A stretch of DNA of 64,000 nt, taken from the NCBI GenBank assembly GCA_002375765.1, contig DFMV01000040.1:1-64000 (forward strand), written 5' to 3'. Position 1 is the stretch's first letter; the number at the start of each line of letters is the position of its first letter. Position numbers and translations under genes: made by a program. The notes under the pieces are model-generated. The model was given only the letters and a program-made list of their open reading frames with translations. It was not told the DNA's origin and did not search any database. This DNA comes from Rhizobiales bacterium UBA3584. GTDB taxonomy: Bacteria > Pseudomonadota > Alphaproteobacteria > Rhizobiales > Devosiaceae. Shown here piece after piece: positions 27,212 through 35,986 of the stretch.

Positions 27212-27295
27212 ATGAACCATCTCGGCCTTTCTGCTGGTGCGATCACAGTTCTGACTCTGCTCATAGCGCCCGTTTTTGAAGAGGCGGTCGAATGA
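27212..27295 (+). CDS. Possible 27-residue membrane peptide
   Basis: A 27-codon frame, MNHLGLSAGAITVLTLLIAP then VFEEAVE, has one likely transmembrane helix (residues 4-21) and an acidic tail. An AAGGGAT ribosome-like site lies 9 bp upstream, and its stop overlaps the next start (ATGA, 27292-27295), the same coupling as used elsewhere in this operon. I do not recognise the family. It could simply be a leader that couples translation into the next gene. Confidence 0.4.
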   Translation: MNHLGLSAGAITVLTLLIAPVFEEAVE

Positions 27296-28221
27296 GCAAA
27301 CACCAGTTCTGCCGCGATCTTTGCCTTGAGCGGGACGAGCCTTTGCAGGGCACGGGTGACACGCCCGAGCGCGTACTGCTGCTCGCCTGGCCGCGTGGCA
27401 AATGGCGGACCCCAAGATGGGAGTCGGCGGATATGAGCGAAGCGCTTGCTGCCTCCATACACAGCGCCGCACAAAGTGGCCTGCACGTTGCTCTTGTCGA
27501 TCGGGTCGGTGACAGCGAGGCTTTGCCGCGTCTGATGGCACAGCCAGAGGGGGTCTGCGCTGATTTCAACAGCGAAGAGGCATTGATAGCGGCGATCGAC
27601 GGGTATGCCGGCGGCACGGTTTTCGCTGGTGAAATCGATCCGCGCATAACGGTTCTCGTCTGTACGGATTCGCGACGGGATGCCTGCTGCGCGCGATACG
27701 GCTTTTCGACCTACAAGGCGCTGGTCGCCATCGCCGATCGGGACGAATTCAACATCGTGCAGGCGACCCATCTGGGAGGGTGCCGGTTTGCGGCCTCGCT
27801 CGTTGTCATGCCCGACAGGCAGCGTTATGGCCGCATGACCGCCGGTCAGGCGCCGGCCTTTCTTGAAGCGCTGTCGCGCGGCGAAATTTTTCTCCCCGCC
27901 TATAAGGGGCGCACCGATGTGCCCGAGGCCGTCCAGGTGGCCGAGCTGGCGGCGCTTGAATGGGCCGCAGCGCATAATCGCAGCGGTGGTCACGTACGTG
28001 TGCTGCCGTTCGATTTACCTTCTGAACCGGCAGATGGTCACGAACTCGCCATCCGTGCCGAGGTGCACGATACCGAACTCGACATCCGCCTCAAGGCGCA
28101 AACCTATCTGGTTCAGGGCAATTGCGGCGTCGTCGCCGAAGGCGGCAGCAAGGACACGCTGCGCTGGCGCCTCGACCATCTCACCACCACCGAACCTGAA
28201 CCCTTAGAGAGTCTTTTATGA
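27292..28221 (+). CDS. Sucrase/ferredoxin-like [2Fe-2S] protein
   Basis: The protein has 309 residues. The pattern FCRDLCLERDEPLQGTGDTP at the N-terminus, LVCTDSRRDACCARYGFSTY near residue 125 and ATHLGGCRFAASLVVMPD near residue 160 match the sucrase/ferredoxin-like family (PF06999), which has a thioredoxin-like [2Fe-2S] fold. Its place between binding-protein genes suggests a role with imported ferric siderophore, for instance cytosolic reduction to release iron, but this is inference. It has no signal peptide. Its stop overlaps the start of copy 5 (ATGA). Confidence 0.75.
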   Translation: MSKHQFCRDLCLERDEPLQGTGDTPERVLLLAWPRGKWRTPRWESADMSEALAASIHSAAQSGLHVALVDRVGDSEALPRLMAQPEGVCADFNSEEALIAAIDGYAGGTVFAGEIDPRITVLVCTDSRRDACCARYGFSTYKALVAIADRDEFNIVQATHLGGCRFAASLVVMPDRQRYGRMTAGQAPAFLEALSRGEIFLPAYKGRTDVPEAVQVAELAALEWAAAHNRSGGHVRVLPFDLPSEPADGHELAIRAEVHDTELDIRLKAQTYLVQGNCGVVAEGGSKDTLRWRLDHLTTTEPEPLESLL

Positions 28222-29177
28222 TATACCGCATTCTCACCGCTAGCTTGGCCTCCGTGCTGGCCATGTCGCCTGTCTTCGCCCAGGAAACTCAGACGCTGAC
28301 CGACGGCACGGGCACTGAGGTCGCCGTGCCTGCCAATCCCCAGCGGGTCGTGTCGCTGCACGATACGTCACTCACTGTAGCGCTGCTCGAATTGGGCATC
28401 GTCCCCGTCGGCAGCCATGGCCGCACCACTGAGAATGCAACCCCCAATATCCGTTCGGGCATGCTGATTACCGGCTATGATTTTGACAATTCCACGGTTG
28501 AATTTGTCGGAAACCTGCCGGCAGATGTCGAGGCGGTGGCTGCCCTTGAGCCCGATCTGATACTGACCACCGACTGGCAGACGGCCGATGTCGATCAGCT
28601 TCGCTCCATCGCTCCGACCTACGTCTTTCCCATTTCGACAATGGATGATTTCAACGTCTACCGGACCATCGCCCAAGTCACCGGCACCACCGATGTGCTC
28701 GACAAGCTCGAGACCCGCTATCAGGCGCAGTTGGATATGATCGCGGGCCTGACCGACCCCGCTGAAACGCAAGTCAGCGTCATTCAGGCTTATGGCGGCG
28801 AATTGCAGGTTTGGAACACGTACGGTTCGCTGGGCAAGGTACTGCGCGACGCCGGTTTCGCCTTCCCTGCCGCCATTGACGCCATCGAAGGCAATGAGCG
28901 CCAGGTTTTTTCGGGCGAATCCTATCCGGAATTCGATGCCGATTTCATCTTCGTCACCTATGCGGTGGAGCGGGGCGAGACCCCGGCCATGGCACGCGCA
29001 GCGCTCGATGAGGTTTTGCCGGGCTGGTGCGAGGTAATACACGCCTGCCGCAACGGTCAGATTGTCTATATCCCGCGCGAGATCGCCTCGTCGGCGACCT
29101 ACGATTCCCTCACCGCGCTCACCCAGATCGTCGCCTCCCATGTGGTGGGCCGCGATTACACGCCGCTCGAACAGTAA
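28218..29177 (+). CDS. Siderophore-binding protein 5 of 7
   Basis: The protein has 319 residues. The signal peptide ends PVFAQ and the mature protein begins ETQTLTDGTGTEVAVPANPQ. It belongs to the second subgroup with copies 4, 6 and 7: RVVSLHDTSLTVALLELGIV and GWCEVIHACRNGQIVYIP (CxxxHAC; Cys codons at 29028 and 29046). It is closest to copy 7 by eye. The start overlaps the preceding stop, so translation is coupled to the sucrase/ferredoxin-like gene. Confidence 0.9.
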   Translation: MIYRILTASLASVLAMSPVFAQETQTLTDGTGTEVAVPANPQRVVSLHDTSLTVALLELGIVPVGSHGRTTENATPNIRSGMLITGYDFDNSTVEFVGNLPADVEAVAALEPDLILTTDWQTADVDQLRSIAPTYVFPISTMDDFNVYRTIAQVTGTTDVLDKLETRYQAQLDMIAGLTDPAETQVSVIQAYGGELQVWNTYGSLGKVLRDAGFAFPAAIDAIEGNERQVFSGESYPEFDADFIFVTYAVERGETPAMARAALDEVLPGWCEVIHACRNGQIVYIPREIASSATYDSLTALTQIVASHVVGRDYTPLEQ

Positions 29178-29200
29178 AGTCCAAACCGGGGGATCAAATC

Positions 29201-30160
29201 ATGAGCCTGTTGAGATCAATCATTGCAATTGGCGCGATCGTTTTCGCCGCGCCAGTGCTGGCGCAGGAGACGCGCAGCTTTACCGACGATGCCGGGAGGA
29301 CAGTGAACATCCCGGCCGATCCGCAGCGCATCGCGTCGCTGCAGGATCTTTCGATCACCATTCCGCTGATCGAGCTTGGCGTCCATCCGGTCGCCAGCCA
29401 CGGACGGACCACCGAGGCGGGCGAGGGGTTCATCCGCTCGTCCAAGGTTTTGACCGGTGTCGATTTCGACAATTCCGACATCGCCTTTGTGGGCAATCTA
29501 CCGGTCGATATCGAAGCTGTTGCCGCGGCCGAACCGGATCTGATCATCACGACCCCCTGGCAGACCGCTCCCGTGGAGCAGCTCGAATCCATTGCGCCGA
29601 CCATCGTGCTCGATGACACAGTGCGCGGCGATTTCGGCATGTATGAAGCGCTGGCCGAGATTACCGGAACGACCGATACGCTGGCCATTCTTGAGGGCCG
29701 GTATGACAACCAGATCGAACAGATCAAGCGCCTGATCGATACGGGATCAGTGTCGGTGAACGTGATCCAGGGCGTTAACGGCGAGGTGCTGTCCTGGCAC
29801 ACATATGGCGGTTTGGGGCGAGTGTTGCGCGATGCGGGATTTGTATTTCCCGAACGCGTGGACGCCATACCTGAGGGTGAATTCGCGCGCATGAGCGCCG
29901 AGGCATTGCCTGAACTCGATGCCGATTTCGTGTTCGTGACCTATCGAACCGATACGCTGGAAACCCCCGAAGATGCTTTCGGGCATCTCGAGCAGGTGGT
30001 CCCCAATTTCTGCGATTATCTCCACGCATGCCGGGAAAATCAGATGATCGTCATGCCGCGCGAGGAGGCGTCCGCCAGCTCCTACTATGCACTTGGAGTC
30101 ATGGCTTACACCGTCATCTCGCACATTTCGGGCCGCGATTTCACGCCCAAGCCTGAATAG
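29201..30160 (+). CDS. Siderophore-binding protein 6 of 7
   Basis: The protein has 319 residues. The signal peptide ends PVLAQ and the mature protein begins ETRSFTDDAGRTVNIPADPQ. It shares RIASLQDLSITIPLIELGVH and NFCDYLHACRENQMIVMP (CxxxHAC; Cys codons at 30011 and 30029) with its neighbours. The gap to copy 5 is 23 bp. The opening frame upstream of 29201 is inside copy 5 and rejected. The ligand is unknown; binding a ferric hydroxamate or catecholate is the family expectation. Confidence 0.9.
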   Translation: MSLLRSIIAIGAIVFAAPVLAQETRSFTDDAGRTVNIPADPQRIASLQDLSITIPLIELGVHPVASHGRTTEAGEGFIRSSKVLTGVDFDNSDIAFVGNLPVDIEAVAAAEPDLIITTPWQTAPVEQLESIAPTIVLDDTVRGDFGMYEALAEITGTTDTLAILEGRYDNQIEQIKRLIDTGSVSVNVIQGVNGEVLSWHTYGGLGRVLRDAGFVFPERVDAIPEGEFARMSAEALPELDADFVFVTYRTDTLETPEDAFGHLEQVVPNFCDYLHACRENQMIVMPREEASASSYYALGVMAYTVISHISGRDFTPKPE

Positions 30161-30192
30161 TGTCGATCTCACGCTGAAAGAAAACGTCGCTT

Positions 30193-31164
30193 ATGAACGC
30201 CATACTCTCTTTGGCCCTCGGGGCCGCATTGGCCCTTTCGTCCTTTCCCGCCATTGCGCAGGAAAGTCGCACCTTCACCGATGGGACAGGCACCGAGATC
30301 GCCGTACCCGCGAATCCGCAGCGCATTGTGACGCTGCATGACAGCCGGCTCACCGTGCCTTTGCTCGAACTCGGAGTCGTGCCGGTCGGCAGTCACGGTC
30401 GGCTGGCCGAGGACGGAACGCCCTTTATCCGCTCGAGCCTCGAAATCACCGGCTACGATTTCGCCAACACCGATATCACTTTCGTCGGCGAAACACCCAT
30501 CGACGTCGAACAGGTCGCCGCACTCGAACCCGATCTGATCATCGCCCCCAATTGGGAGGAGGCCGGCATCGACCAGTTGCGCACCATCGCGCCGACCTAT
30601 GTCTTTGACTATGGCGATATCACGGACGAGTTCGAAATCTACCAAAAACTTGCCGAACTTGCTGGCGTCGAGGATCGCCTCGAGACGCTGGAAGCGCGCT
30701 ACGCAGAGCAGATTGCCATGATCCGGGCACTGGTTGACGATCCCGCCGACATTACGGTCAACGTCATCCAGCCGCGCCAGGGCCAAATCCGGGTGTGGAA
30801 TACCTATTTTTCGCTCGGCAAGGTATTGCGCGACGTAGGCTTCTCGTTCCCCGAAGCAGTGGACGGTATCGGACAGACAGATGTTGCCGATTTCAGCGCC
30901 GAAGTTCTTCCTGAACTCGATGCCGATTTCATCTTCATCACCTATCCGCTCAAGGCGTTCGGGCAGACGCCCGCCGATACCGATGCGGGCATGGCCGAAG
31001 TTCTGCCCGGTTGGTGTGACGTACTCCACGCCTGCCGCAACAGTCAGGTGATCTACCTGCCGCGTTCGGTGGCGTCCTCGACGGCCTATGAGGCCTTGGG
31101 ACAGATGGCTCAGGCCGTCGGCAGCCATATTGTCGGGCGCAATTTCGTGTCGATGCCAGAATAA
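30193..31164 (+). CDS. Siderophore-binding protein 7 of 7
   Basis: The protein has 323 residues. The signal peptide ends PAIAQ and the mature protein begins ESRTFTDGTGTEIAVPANPQ, close to copy 5. It carries GWCDVLHACRNSQVIYLP (CxxxHAC; Cys codons at 31015 and 31033). It is the last gene of the operon, followed by a terminator hairpin at 31172-31195. No TonB-dependent receptor or siderophore reductase of the FhuF type follows within the window. Confidence 0.9.
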   Translation: MNAILSLALGAALALSSFPAIAQESRTFTDGTGTEIAVPANPQRIVTLHDSRLTVPLLELGVVPVGSHGRLAEDGTPFIRSSLEITGYDFANTDITFVGETPIDVEQVAALEPDLIIAPNWEEAGIDQLRTIAPTYVFDYGDITDEFEIYQKLAELAGVEDRLETLEARYAEQIAMIRALVDDPADITVNVIQPRQGQIRVWNTYFSLGKVLRDVGFSFPEAVDGIGQTDVADFSAEVLPELDADFIFITYPLKAFGQTPADTDAGMAEVLPGWCDVLHACRNSQVIYLPRSVASSTAYEALGQMAQAVGSHIVGRNFVSMPE

Positions 31165-31171
31165 ATGATCT

Positions 31172-31195
31172 GGTCCGCCGGGAGTCCAGCGGACC
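31172..31195. terminator. Hairpin terminator between the siderophore and ars operons
   Basis: GGTCCGC (31172-31178) pairs with GCGGACC (31189-31195) over a 10-base loop, followed by TGTCTTT on the plus strand. It lies between the stop of binding protein 7 and the arsH stop, so it could serve both converging operons. Confidence 0.6.
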
Positions 31196-31204
31196 TGTCT
31201 TTCG

Positions 31205-31924
31205 CTAAACTGAGCGCTGATTGACCCGCTTGGCAACCGCCTCAGCGCTCTCGACCCGTTCGGAGTAACGGTCGACCAGATAGTCGGCCCGATCGCGCAC
31301 CAGGAGAGTGAATTTGACCAGTTCTTCCATCACATCAACGATGCGGTTGTAAAATGGCGACGGGCGCATGCGCCCGGCCTCATCGAATTCGTTGAAGGCC
31401 TTGGGTACCGAGGACTGGTTGGGGATAGTGACCATACGCATCCAACGGCCCAGAATACGGAGCTGGTTCACGGCGTTAAACGATTGACTGCCGCCGTTGA
31501 CCTGCATCACCGCGAGCGTGCGCCCTTGCGTGGGGCGAATACCGCCCATTGAGAGGGGAAGCCAGTCGATCTGCGACTTCATAACGCCGGTCATCGCCCC
31601 ATGCCGCTCGGGTGAGCACCAGACCATACCCTCTGACCACATCGCGAGTTCGCGCAGTTCGACGACCTTGGGATGATCCTTGGGCGCGCCATCGGGGAGC
31701 GGAAGACCCTCGGGGTTGAAGATGCGCGTCTCAGCGCCGAAGCGACGCAGGATGCGGGCGGCTTCAAACGCGGCAAAGCGCGAATAAGAGCGCTCGCGCA
31801 GCGAGCCGTACAACAAGAGGATGCGCGGGGCATGTTGCTTGTGTTCCGGCGTGAGCAGGGCCGCTTCGTCGATGGAGTGAAAGTGCTCTTCCGCAAGGGC
31901 GGGGAAACTATCGATCTCAGACAA
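31205..31924 (-). CDS. arsH: ArsH NADPH-dependent FMN reductase
   Basis: The protein has 239 residues. The flavodoxin-like FMN site is [20 protein letters not shown] (about residues 35-54); [20 protein letters not shown] is the ArsH signature segment, and [20 protein letters not shown] follows it. ArsH reduces flavins and oxidises trivalent organoarsenicals such as methylarsenite, giving resistance to them. It is the last gene of the ars operon and overlaps the preceding arsC by 8 bp. Its presence suggests exposure to methylated or aromatic arsenicals. Confidence 0.95.
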   Translation of the reverse strand: MSEIDSFPALAEEHFHSIDEAALLTPEHKQHAPRILLLYGSLRERSYSRFAAFEAARILRRFGAETRIFNPEGLPLPDGAPKDHPKVVELRELAMWSEGMVWCSPERHGAMTGVMKSQIDWLPLSMGGIRPTQGRTLAVMQVNGGSQSFNAVNQLRILGRWMRMVTIPNQSSVPKAFNEFDEAGRMRPSPFYNRIVDVMEELVKFTLLVRDRADYLVDRYSERVESAEAVAKRVNQRSV

Positions 31925-32339
31925 TGCGCTTTCCGCTTCCGTCTATGACGACCTTTCCATCTTCCTTGGTGAACGACCCGATATCGGGATTGGGGAGGAT
32001 ATCGAGCACCAATTCGGACGGACGGCATTGACGTACGCCCTTGTCGGTGACCACGAAGGGGCGGTTGATAAGGATGGGGTGGGTCAGCATTGCGTCGATC
32101 AGTGCTTCATCGGTGACTGAAGGATCGTCGAGACCGAGTTCGGTGTATGGCGCTTCTTTCTTTCGCATCGCATCGCGGACCGACAGACCCGACCGCACGA
32201 TGAGATCGACAAGCGTTTCGCGGCTCGGCGGGGTCTTGAGATATTCGACGATTTCGGGCTCTTCGCCGGACTGGCGGATCATGGCGAGCGTGTTGCGCGA
32301 CGTGCCGCAGTCGGGATTGTGATAGATGGTTATGGCCAA
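31917..32339 (-). CDS. arsC: Glutaredoxin-dependent arsenate reductase ArsC
   Basis: The protein has 140 residues. The catalytic motif is [20 protein letters not shown] (Cys about residue 11), with conserved arginines further on ([20 protein letters not shown]). This is the E. coli R773-type enzyme that reduces arsenate with glutathione and glutaredoxin. It starts one base past the acr3 stop codon. A second, unrelated arsenate reductase lies two genes upstream. Confidence 0.95.
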   Translation of the reverse strand: MAITIYHNPDCGTSRNTLAMIRQSGEEPEIVEYLKTPPSRETLVDLIVRSGLSVRDAMRKKEAPYTELGLDDPSVTDEALIDAMLTHPILINRPFVVTDKGVRQCRPSELVLDILPNPDIGSFTKEDGKVVIDGSGKRIV

Positions 32340-32340
32340 G

Positions 32341-33408
32341 TCAGACCTCCGTGAAGCGATGGCGGGTGCGGTTGGCGATAGCGACCAGCGAGAGCATGAC
32401 AGGCACTTCCACCAGCACGCCGACCACCGTGGCGAGCGCGGCGCCCGAATTGAGCCCGAACAGGGATATCGCCACCGCCACTGCGAGCTCGAAGAAGTTC
32501 GAAGTGCCGATCAGGGCGCAGGGGGCCGCAATATTGAAGGGAACCTTCCATTTCCACGCGGCCCAATAGGTGATGGCAAAGATGCCGTAGGACTGGATCA
32601 GCAGTGGGATGGCGATCAGGACAATGACCAGCGGGTTGGCGAGGATCGTCTGCCCCTGAAAGCCGAACAGCAGGACTACGGTCGCCAGAAGTCCGATAAT
32701 CGAGGCGGGTTTGATCCGTGCGTTGAACGCGTCGATGCGGCGCGTTTCGGCAGCATGACCACGCAAGAGCATCTGGCGCGTGATGGCGCCGGCGATCAGT
32801 GGTAGAATGACGTAGAGCCCAACCGAGAGCAGCAGGGTTTCCCACGGAACGGTGATGTCGGTCAGGCCAAGCAGCACCGCAACGATAGGGGCGAAGGCAA
32901 CGACCATAATCGCGTCGTTCACTGAAACCTGGACGAGGGTATAGTTGGGATCGCCCTTGGTCAGTTGCGACCAGACAAAGACCATGGCGGTGCAGGGGGC
33001 TGCACCCAGAAGGATTAGGCCGGCGATATATTGCTGGGCATCGGTCGGATCGATCAGCGGCGCGAAGAGGAAATTGAAGAAAAGGACCGCCAGTAGCGCC
33101 ATGGAAAACGGCTTGATGAGCCAATTGACCACGAGTGTGAGCACCAGCCCCTTGGGCTGCCGACCGACCTGACCGATGGCGGTAAAATCTACGGCAACCA
33201 TCATGGGATAGACCATGGCCCAGATGAGCACGGCGACGACGAAATTGACCGAGGCGTATTCCAGGCCGGCGAGGGCGGCAAACAGATCGGGCATGAGATT
33301 GCCGAGCACGACACCGGCAATAATGCAGGCGGCGACCCAAACCGAAAGCCATTTCTCAAAAAAGCCGATGCCGCCCGCCGGGGCGGGAGCGATTGTGTCC
33401 AATGTCAT
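32341..33408 (-). CDS. acr3: Acr3-type arsenite efflux transporter
   Basis: The protein has 355 residues and about ten transmembrane segments. The hallmark Cys in [20 protein letters not shown] (about residue 130) is essential in characterised Acr3 proteins, and [20 protein letters not shown] is a conserved helix of the bile-acid-symporter fold. It exports arsenite by proton exchange. The start at 33408 (MTLDTIAP) is preferred because the longer frame to 33540 overlaps the upstream arsC. It lies between the two arsenate reductases in one operon. Confidence 0.95.
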   Translation of the reverse strand: MTLDTIAPAPAGGIGFFEKWLSVWVAACIIAGVVLGNLMPDLFAALAGLEYASVNFVVAVLIWAMVYPMMVAVDFTAIGQVGRQPKGLVLTLVVNWLIKPFSMALLAVLFFNFLFAPLIDPTDAQQYIAGLILLGAAPCTAMVFVWSQLTKGDPNYTLVQVSVNDAIMVVAFAPIVAVLLGLTDITVPWETLLLSVGLYVILPLIAGAITRQMLLRGHAAETRRIDAFNARIKPASIIGLLATVVLLFGFQGQTILANPLVIVLIAIPLLIQSYGIFAITYWAAWKWKVPFNIAAPCALIGTSNFFELAVAVAISLFGLNSGAALATVVGVLVEVPVMLSLVAIANRTRHRFTEV

Positions 33409-33412
33409 CAGA

Positions 33413-33913
33413 TCAGTCCTGCGTTTGGCCGATGGCGTCGAGTTTGGACTTGAGTGCCAACCGATCGAGGCTGGCGATGGGCAAATTGAGGAGCAGGGAG
33501 ATACGGTTGCCCAATTGGCGCGCAGCCTGGGCGAACGCAAGGTGTCGCTCCGCGTCGGTGCCCTCCGCAGCGGCAGGATCGGGGACGCCCCAATGCGCGG
33601 TCATGGGATGACCGGGCCATATCGGGCAGGTCTCATTTGCCGCCGTGTCGCAGACCGTGAAGATGAAGTCGAACTCGGGAGCGCCCGGCTCAGCGAATTC
33701 ATCCCAGCTTTTCGAACGGGCAAAACCTGTGTCTATCCCCAGGCTCTTGAGCAGATCGAGCGTGAAGGGATGGACCTCGCCCTTGGGCTGACTGCCGGCG
33801 GACCAGGCCTTGAAGCGGCCTTTGCCGTCACGATTGAGCAGGGCTTCGGCAATGATCGAGCGCGCGGAATTGCCCGTGCACAGGAAAAGGACGGAATAGG
33901 GTGTGTCAGTCAC
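33413..33913 (-). CDS. arsC: Low-molecular-weight-phosphatase-type arsenate reductase
   Basis: The protein has 166 residues. The phosphatase loop is [17 protein letters not shown] (Cys-x5-Arg-Ser) and the late [20 protein letters not shown] holds the two cysteines used to relay the disulfide in thioredoxin-coupled enzymes. The GTG start at 33913 overlaps the arsR stop (33906-33908) and puts the first strand in the usual position. Longer in-frame starts would run into arsR. It reduces arsenate to arsenite for Acr3. Confidence 0.9.
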   Translation of the reverse strand: MTDTPYSVLFLCTGNSARSIIAEALLNRDGKGRFKAWSAGSQPKGEVHPFTLDLLKSLGIDTGFARSKSWDEFAEPGAPEFDFIFTVCDTAANETCPIWPGHPMTAHWGVPDPAAAEGTDAERHLAFAQAARQLGNRISLLLNLPIASLDRLALKSKLDAIGQTQD

Positions 33914-34265
33914 AGCAGGGCTCCGTGGCGGATTGTTGCAGGCAAGAGAGATTGGTAACCAGCGGCGCGCACACTTCGGGACGTCCGCCGCAGCAATCTT
34001 CGAGCAGAAACGCCACGAGATCGCCGGCAGCCTTGTAGTTGGCGCTATAGCGAATGGTCCGGCCCTCACGTTGGGAGACGATCAGCCCCGAGCGGGTGAG
34101 GGCGGCAAGATGACTGGAAATCGTATTTTGCCGTCCATTGACGGCCTCGGCAACTTCACCCGCGGGCAGACCCTCGGGGCCAATTTTGACCAGACGCCGG
34201 AAAATGGCCAGGCGGGTCGGCTGGGAAAGCGCATCAAAAGCGGTAAGAGCATGTTCAGTATCCAT
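33906..34265 (-). CDS. arsR: ArsR-type arsenite-responsive repressor
   Basis: The protein has 119 residues. The winged-helix core is FDALSQPTRLAIFRRLVKIG, then GLPAGEVAEAVNGRQNTISSHL and GLIVSQREGRTIRYSAN. The C-terminus has paired cysteines (LEDCCGGRPEVCAPL and ATEPCCD), a likely arsenite site unlike the classical ELCVCDL in the recognition helix. It is the first gene of the ars operon. The start ATG at 34265 lies inside a perfect 36-bp palindrome with no visible ribosome site, so the mRNA may be leaderless. Confidence 0.93.
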   Translation of the reverse strand: MDTEHALTAFDALSQPTRLAIFRRLVKIGPEGLPAGEVAEAVNGRQNTISSHLAALTRSGLIVSQREGRTIRYSANYKAAGDLVAFLLEDCCGGRPEVCAPLVTNLSCLQQSATEPCCD

Positions 34266-34293
34266 ATATCGAGAAATATCGATATATGGATAC
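34258..34293. promoter_or_regulatory. ars operator: 15-bp perfect inverted repeat
   Basis: GTATCCATATATCGA (34258-34272) and TCGATATATGGATAC (34279-34293) are perfect inverted repeats around GAAATA. The arsR start codon (34263-34265) is within the left arm. ArsR repressors bind AT-rich imperfect dyads near the -35 to +1 of their promoters, so self-repression is expected. Confidence 0.85.
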
Positions 34294-34441
34294 TGCGTCA
34301 AGGTGGTTTTGCAGGGGGGATCCATCGGACCCTGAATGCAAGAGCGTGTCCAGTTAAAGTGGAAACCACTCATCCGGTTCGGAAGCGCGACAAGACAAGG
34401 TCCTGGATCGTTGCGCCGCTTTAGCGAACCGGTGAACTGAT

Positions 34442-35812
34442 CTAGGCTGCAAGGCCCGCAAGGTTGAAGGCAATTCCGGCTGCGGCGCAGCTTGCCAAAA
34501 CGGTGACCGGGCCGAGGCCGAACCGGAAGATTGCAATCATCGCCGCCGCGATCAGCAGGGCCGACAGCCAGTCAATCGAGGCGAGCATTGGGATGTCGAG
34601 GTTCAGTCCGAAGGCGGAAAATTCCACGACTTCGGAGAACACCACATGCAGCCCGAACCATATCGCCAGATTGAGAATAACCCCGACAACGGCCGCGGTG
34701 ATGGCGGTCAGGGCGGCGGTCAGAATCTTGTTGTCCCGCAACCGCTCGATGAAGGGTGCGCCCAGGAATATCCATAAGAAACACGGCGCGAAGGTAACCC
34801 AGGTGGTCAGCAAGCCGCCGAGTGTTCCTGCAAGCAAGGGCGGCAGCGTACCGGGAGCGCGGAAAGCACCCATGAAGCCGACGAACTGGGTGACCATGAT
34901 AAGGGGGCCGGGCGTCGTTTCGGCCATGCCCAACCCATCGAGCATTTCGCCGGGGGACAGCCATCCAAAATTCTGAACCGCTTCCTGGGCGACATAGGCA
35001 AGAACCGCATAAGCACCGCCAAAAGTGACGATGGCCATAACGCTAAAAAAACCGGCGATTTGCGAGAACACATCATCGGGTCCCAAAAGAGCGAAAAGAA
35101 ATGCGACCGGGATCAGCCAAAGGGAGAGAATGACAAGGGAAATCCGAAGCGCCCAACCCGCATCGACGTGGGTGTGGGCCGGAGATTCCTGACCGAGCAG
35201 CGTGTCGGCATCGGCGATTTGAGTGCCTCCGATCTTGCCGTGATTGAGTTTGGGCTCGAAGGCGGGCATCCCGGCCCGCGCGCCCAGAAATCCGATCAGG
35301 CCGGCAGCTAGGATGATGAGTGGAAACGGTACGGCAAAGCCGAAAATGGCGATAAATGCGCCGGCGGCGATGGCCAGCATCGCGCCGTTTTTCAGCGCCC
35401 GACCGCCGATGCGGATAACGGCTTGGATGACGATCGCGAGCACGGCGGCCTTGAGCCCGAAAAACAGCCCCTCCACGATCCCGATATTGCCCCAGATGGC
35501 ATAGATCCAACTCAGGGCCATGATGGCGACGGCCCCGGGCATAACGAACAACACGCCAGCTATGATGCCACCTGCAGTGCGGTGCATCAGCCAGCCTATA
35601 TAGACGGCGAGTTGCTGCGCCTCGGGTCCGGGCAGGAGCATGCAATAGTTCAGCGCGTGCAAAAACCGCTGTTCGCCGAGCCATTTTTGTTCCTCGACCA
35701 GAATGCGGTGCATCATCGCGATCTGGCCTGCCGGCCCGCCAAAGCTCAAGAGCCCGATCCGCGCCCAGATCTTTGTAGCCTCGGCGAGTGTGGGATAAGA
35801 GTGATTCTGCAT
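34442..35812 (-). CDS. chrA: Chromate transporter ChrA
   Basis: The protein has 456 residues with two CHR domains. The first has IGLLSFGGPAGQIAMMHRIL and LLPGPEAQQLAVYIGWLMHR, the second AIVTFGGAYAVLAYVAQEAV and MAETTPGPLIMVTQFVGFMG, both characteristic of long-chain ChrA. It exports chromate, giving resistance. It is monocistronic and transcribed toward arsR, making a small metal and oxyanion resistance island. Sulfate uptake by some ChrA relatives cannot be excluded. Confidence 0.93.
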   Translation of the reverse strand: MQNHSYPTLAEATKIWARIGLLSFGGPAGQIAMMHRILVEEQKWLGEQRFLHALNYCMLLPGPEAQQLAVYIGWLMHRTAGGIIAGVLFVMPGAVAIMALSWIYAIWGNIGIVEGLFFGLKAAVLAIVIQAVIRIGGRALKNGAMLAIAAGAFIAIFGFAVPFPLIILAAGLIGFLGARAGMPAFEPKLNHGKIGGTQIADADTLLGQESPAHTHVDAGWALRISLVILSLWLIPVAFLFALLGPDDVFSQIAGFFSVMAIVTFGGAYAVLAYVAQEAVQNFGWLSPGEMLDGLGMAETTPGPLIMVTQFVGFMGAFRAPGTLPPLLAGTLGGLLTTWVTFAPCFLWIFLGAPFIERLRDNKILTAALTAITAAVVGVILNLAIWFGLHVVFSEVVEFSAFGLNLDIPMLASIDWLSALLIAAAMIAIFRFGLGPVTVLASCAAAGIAFNLAGLAA

Positions 35813-35986
35813 GCGCGTCCAGAATATCAGATTGGTGACGCGCAGTTTAACTACGCAATAGCTTCAAATGTCTATTGCGCCTCAATGACGGTCGGATGAA
35901 GATCGGAAATTGCAGCGGTGACTGCAGGCTCCACGCCCGGCTCACCGTGCTGACAGTCAGCCAGCGGTCTATCCCCAAAGTTGGGC

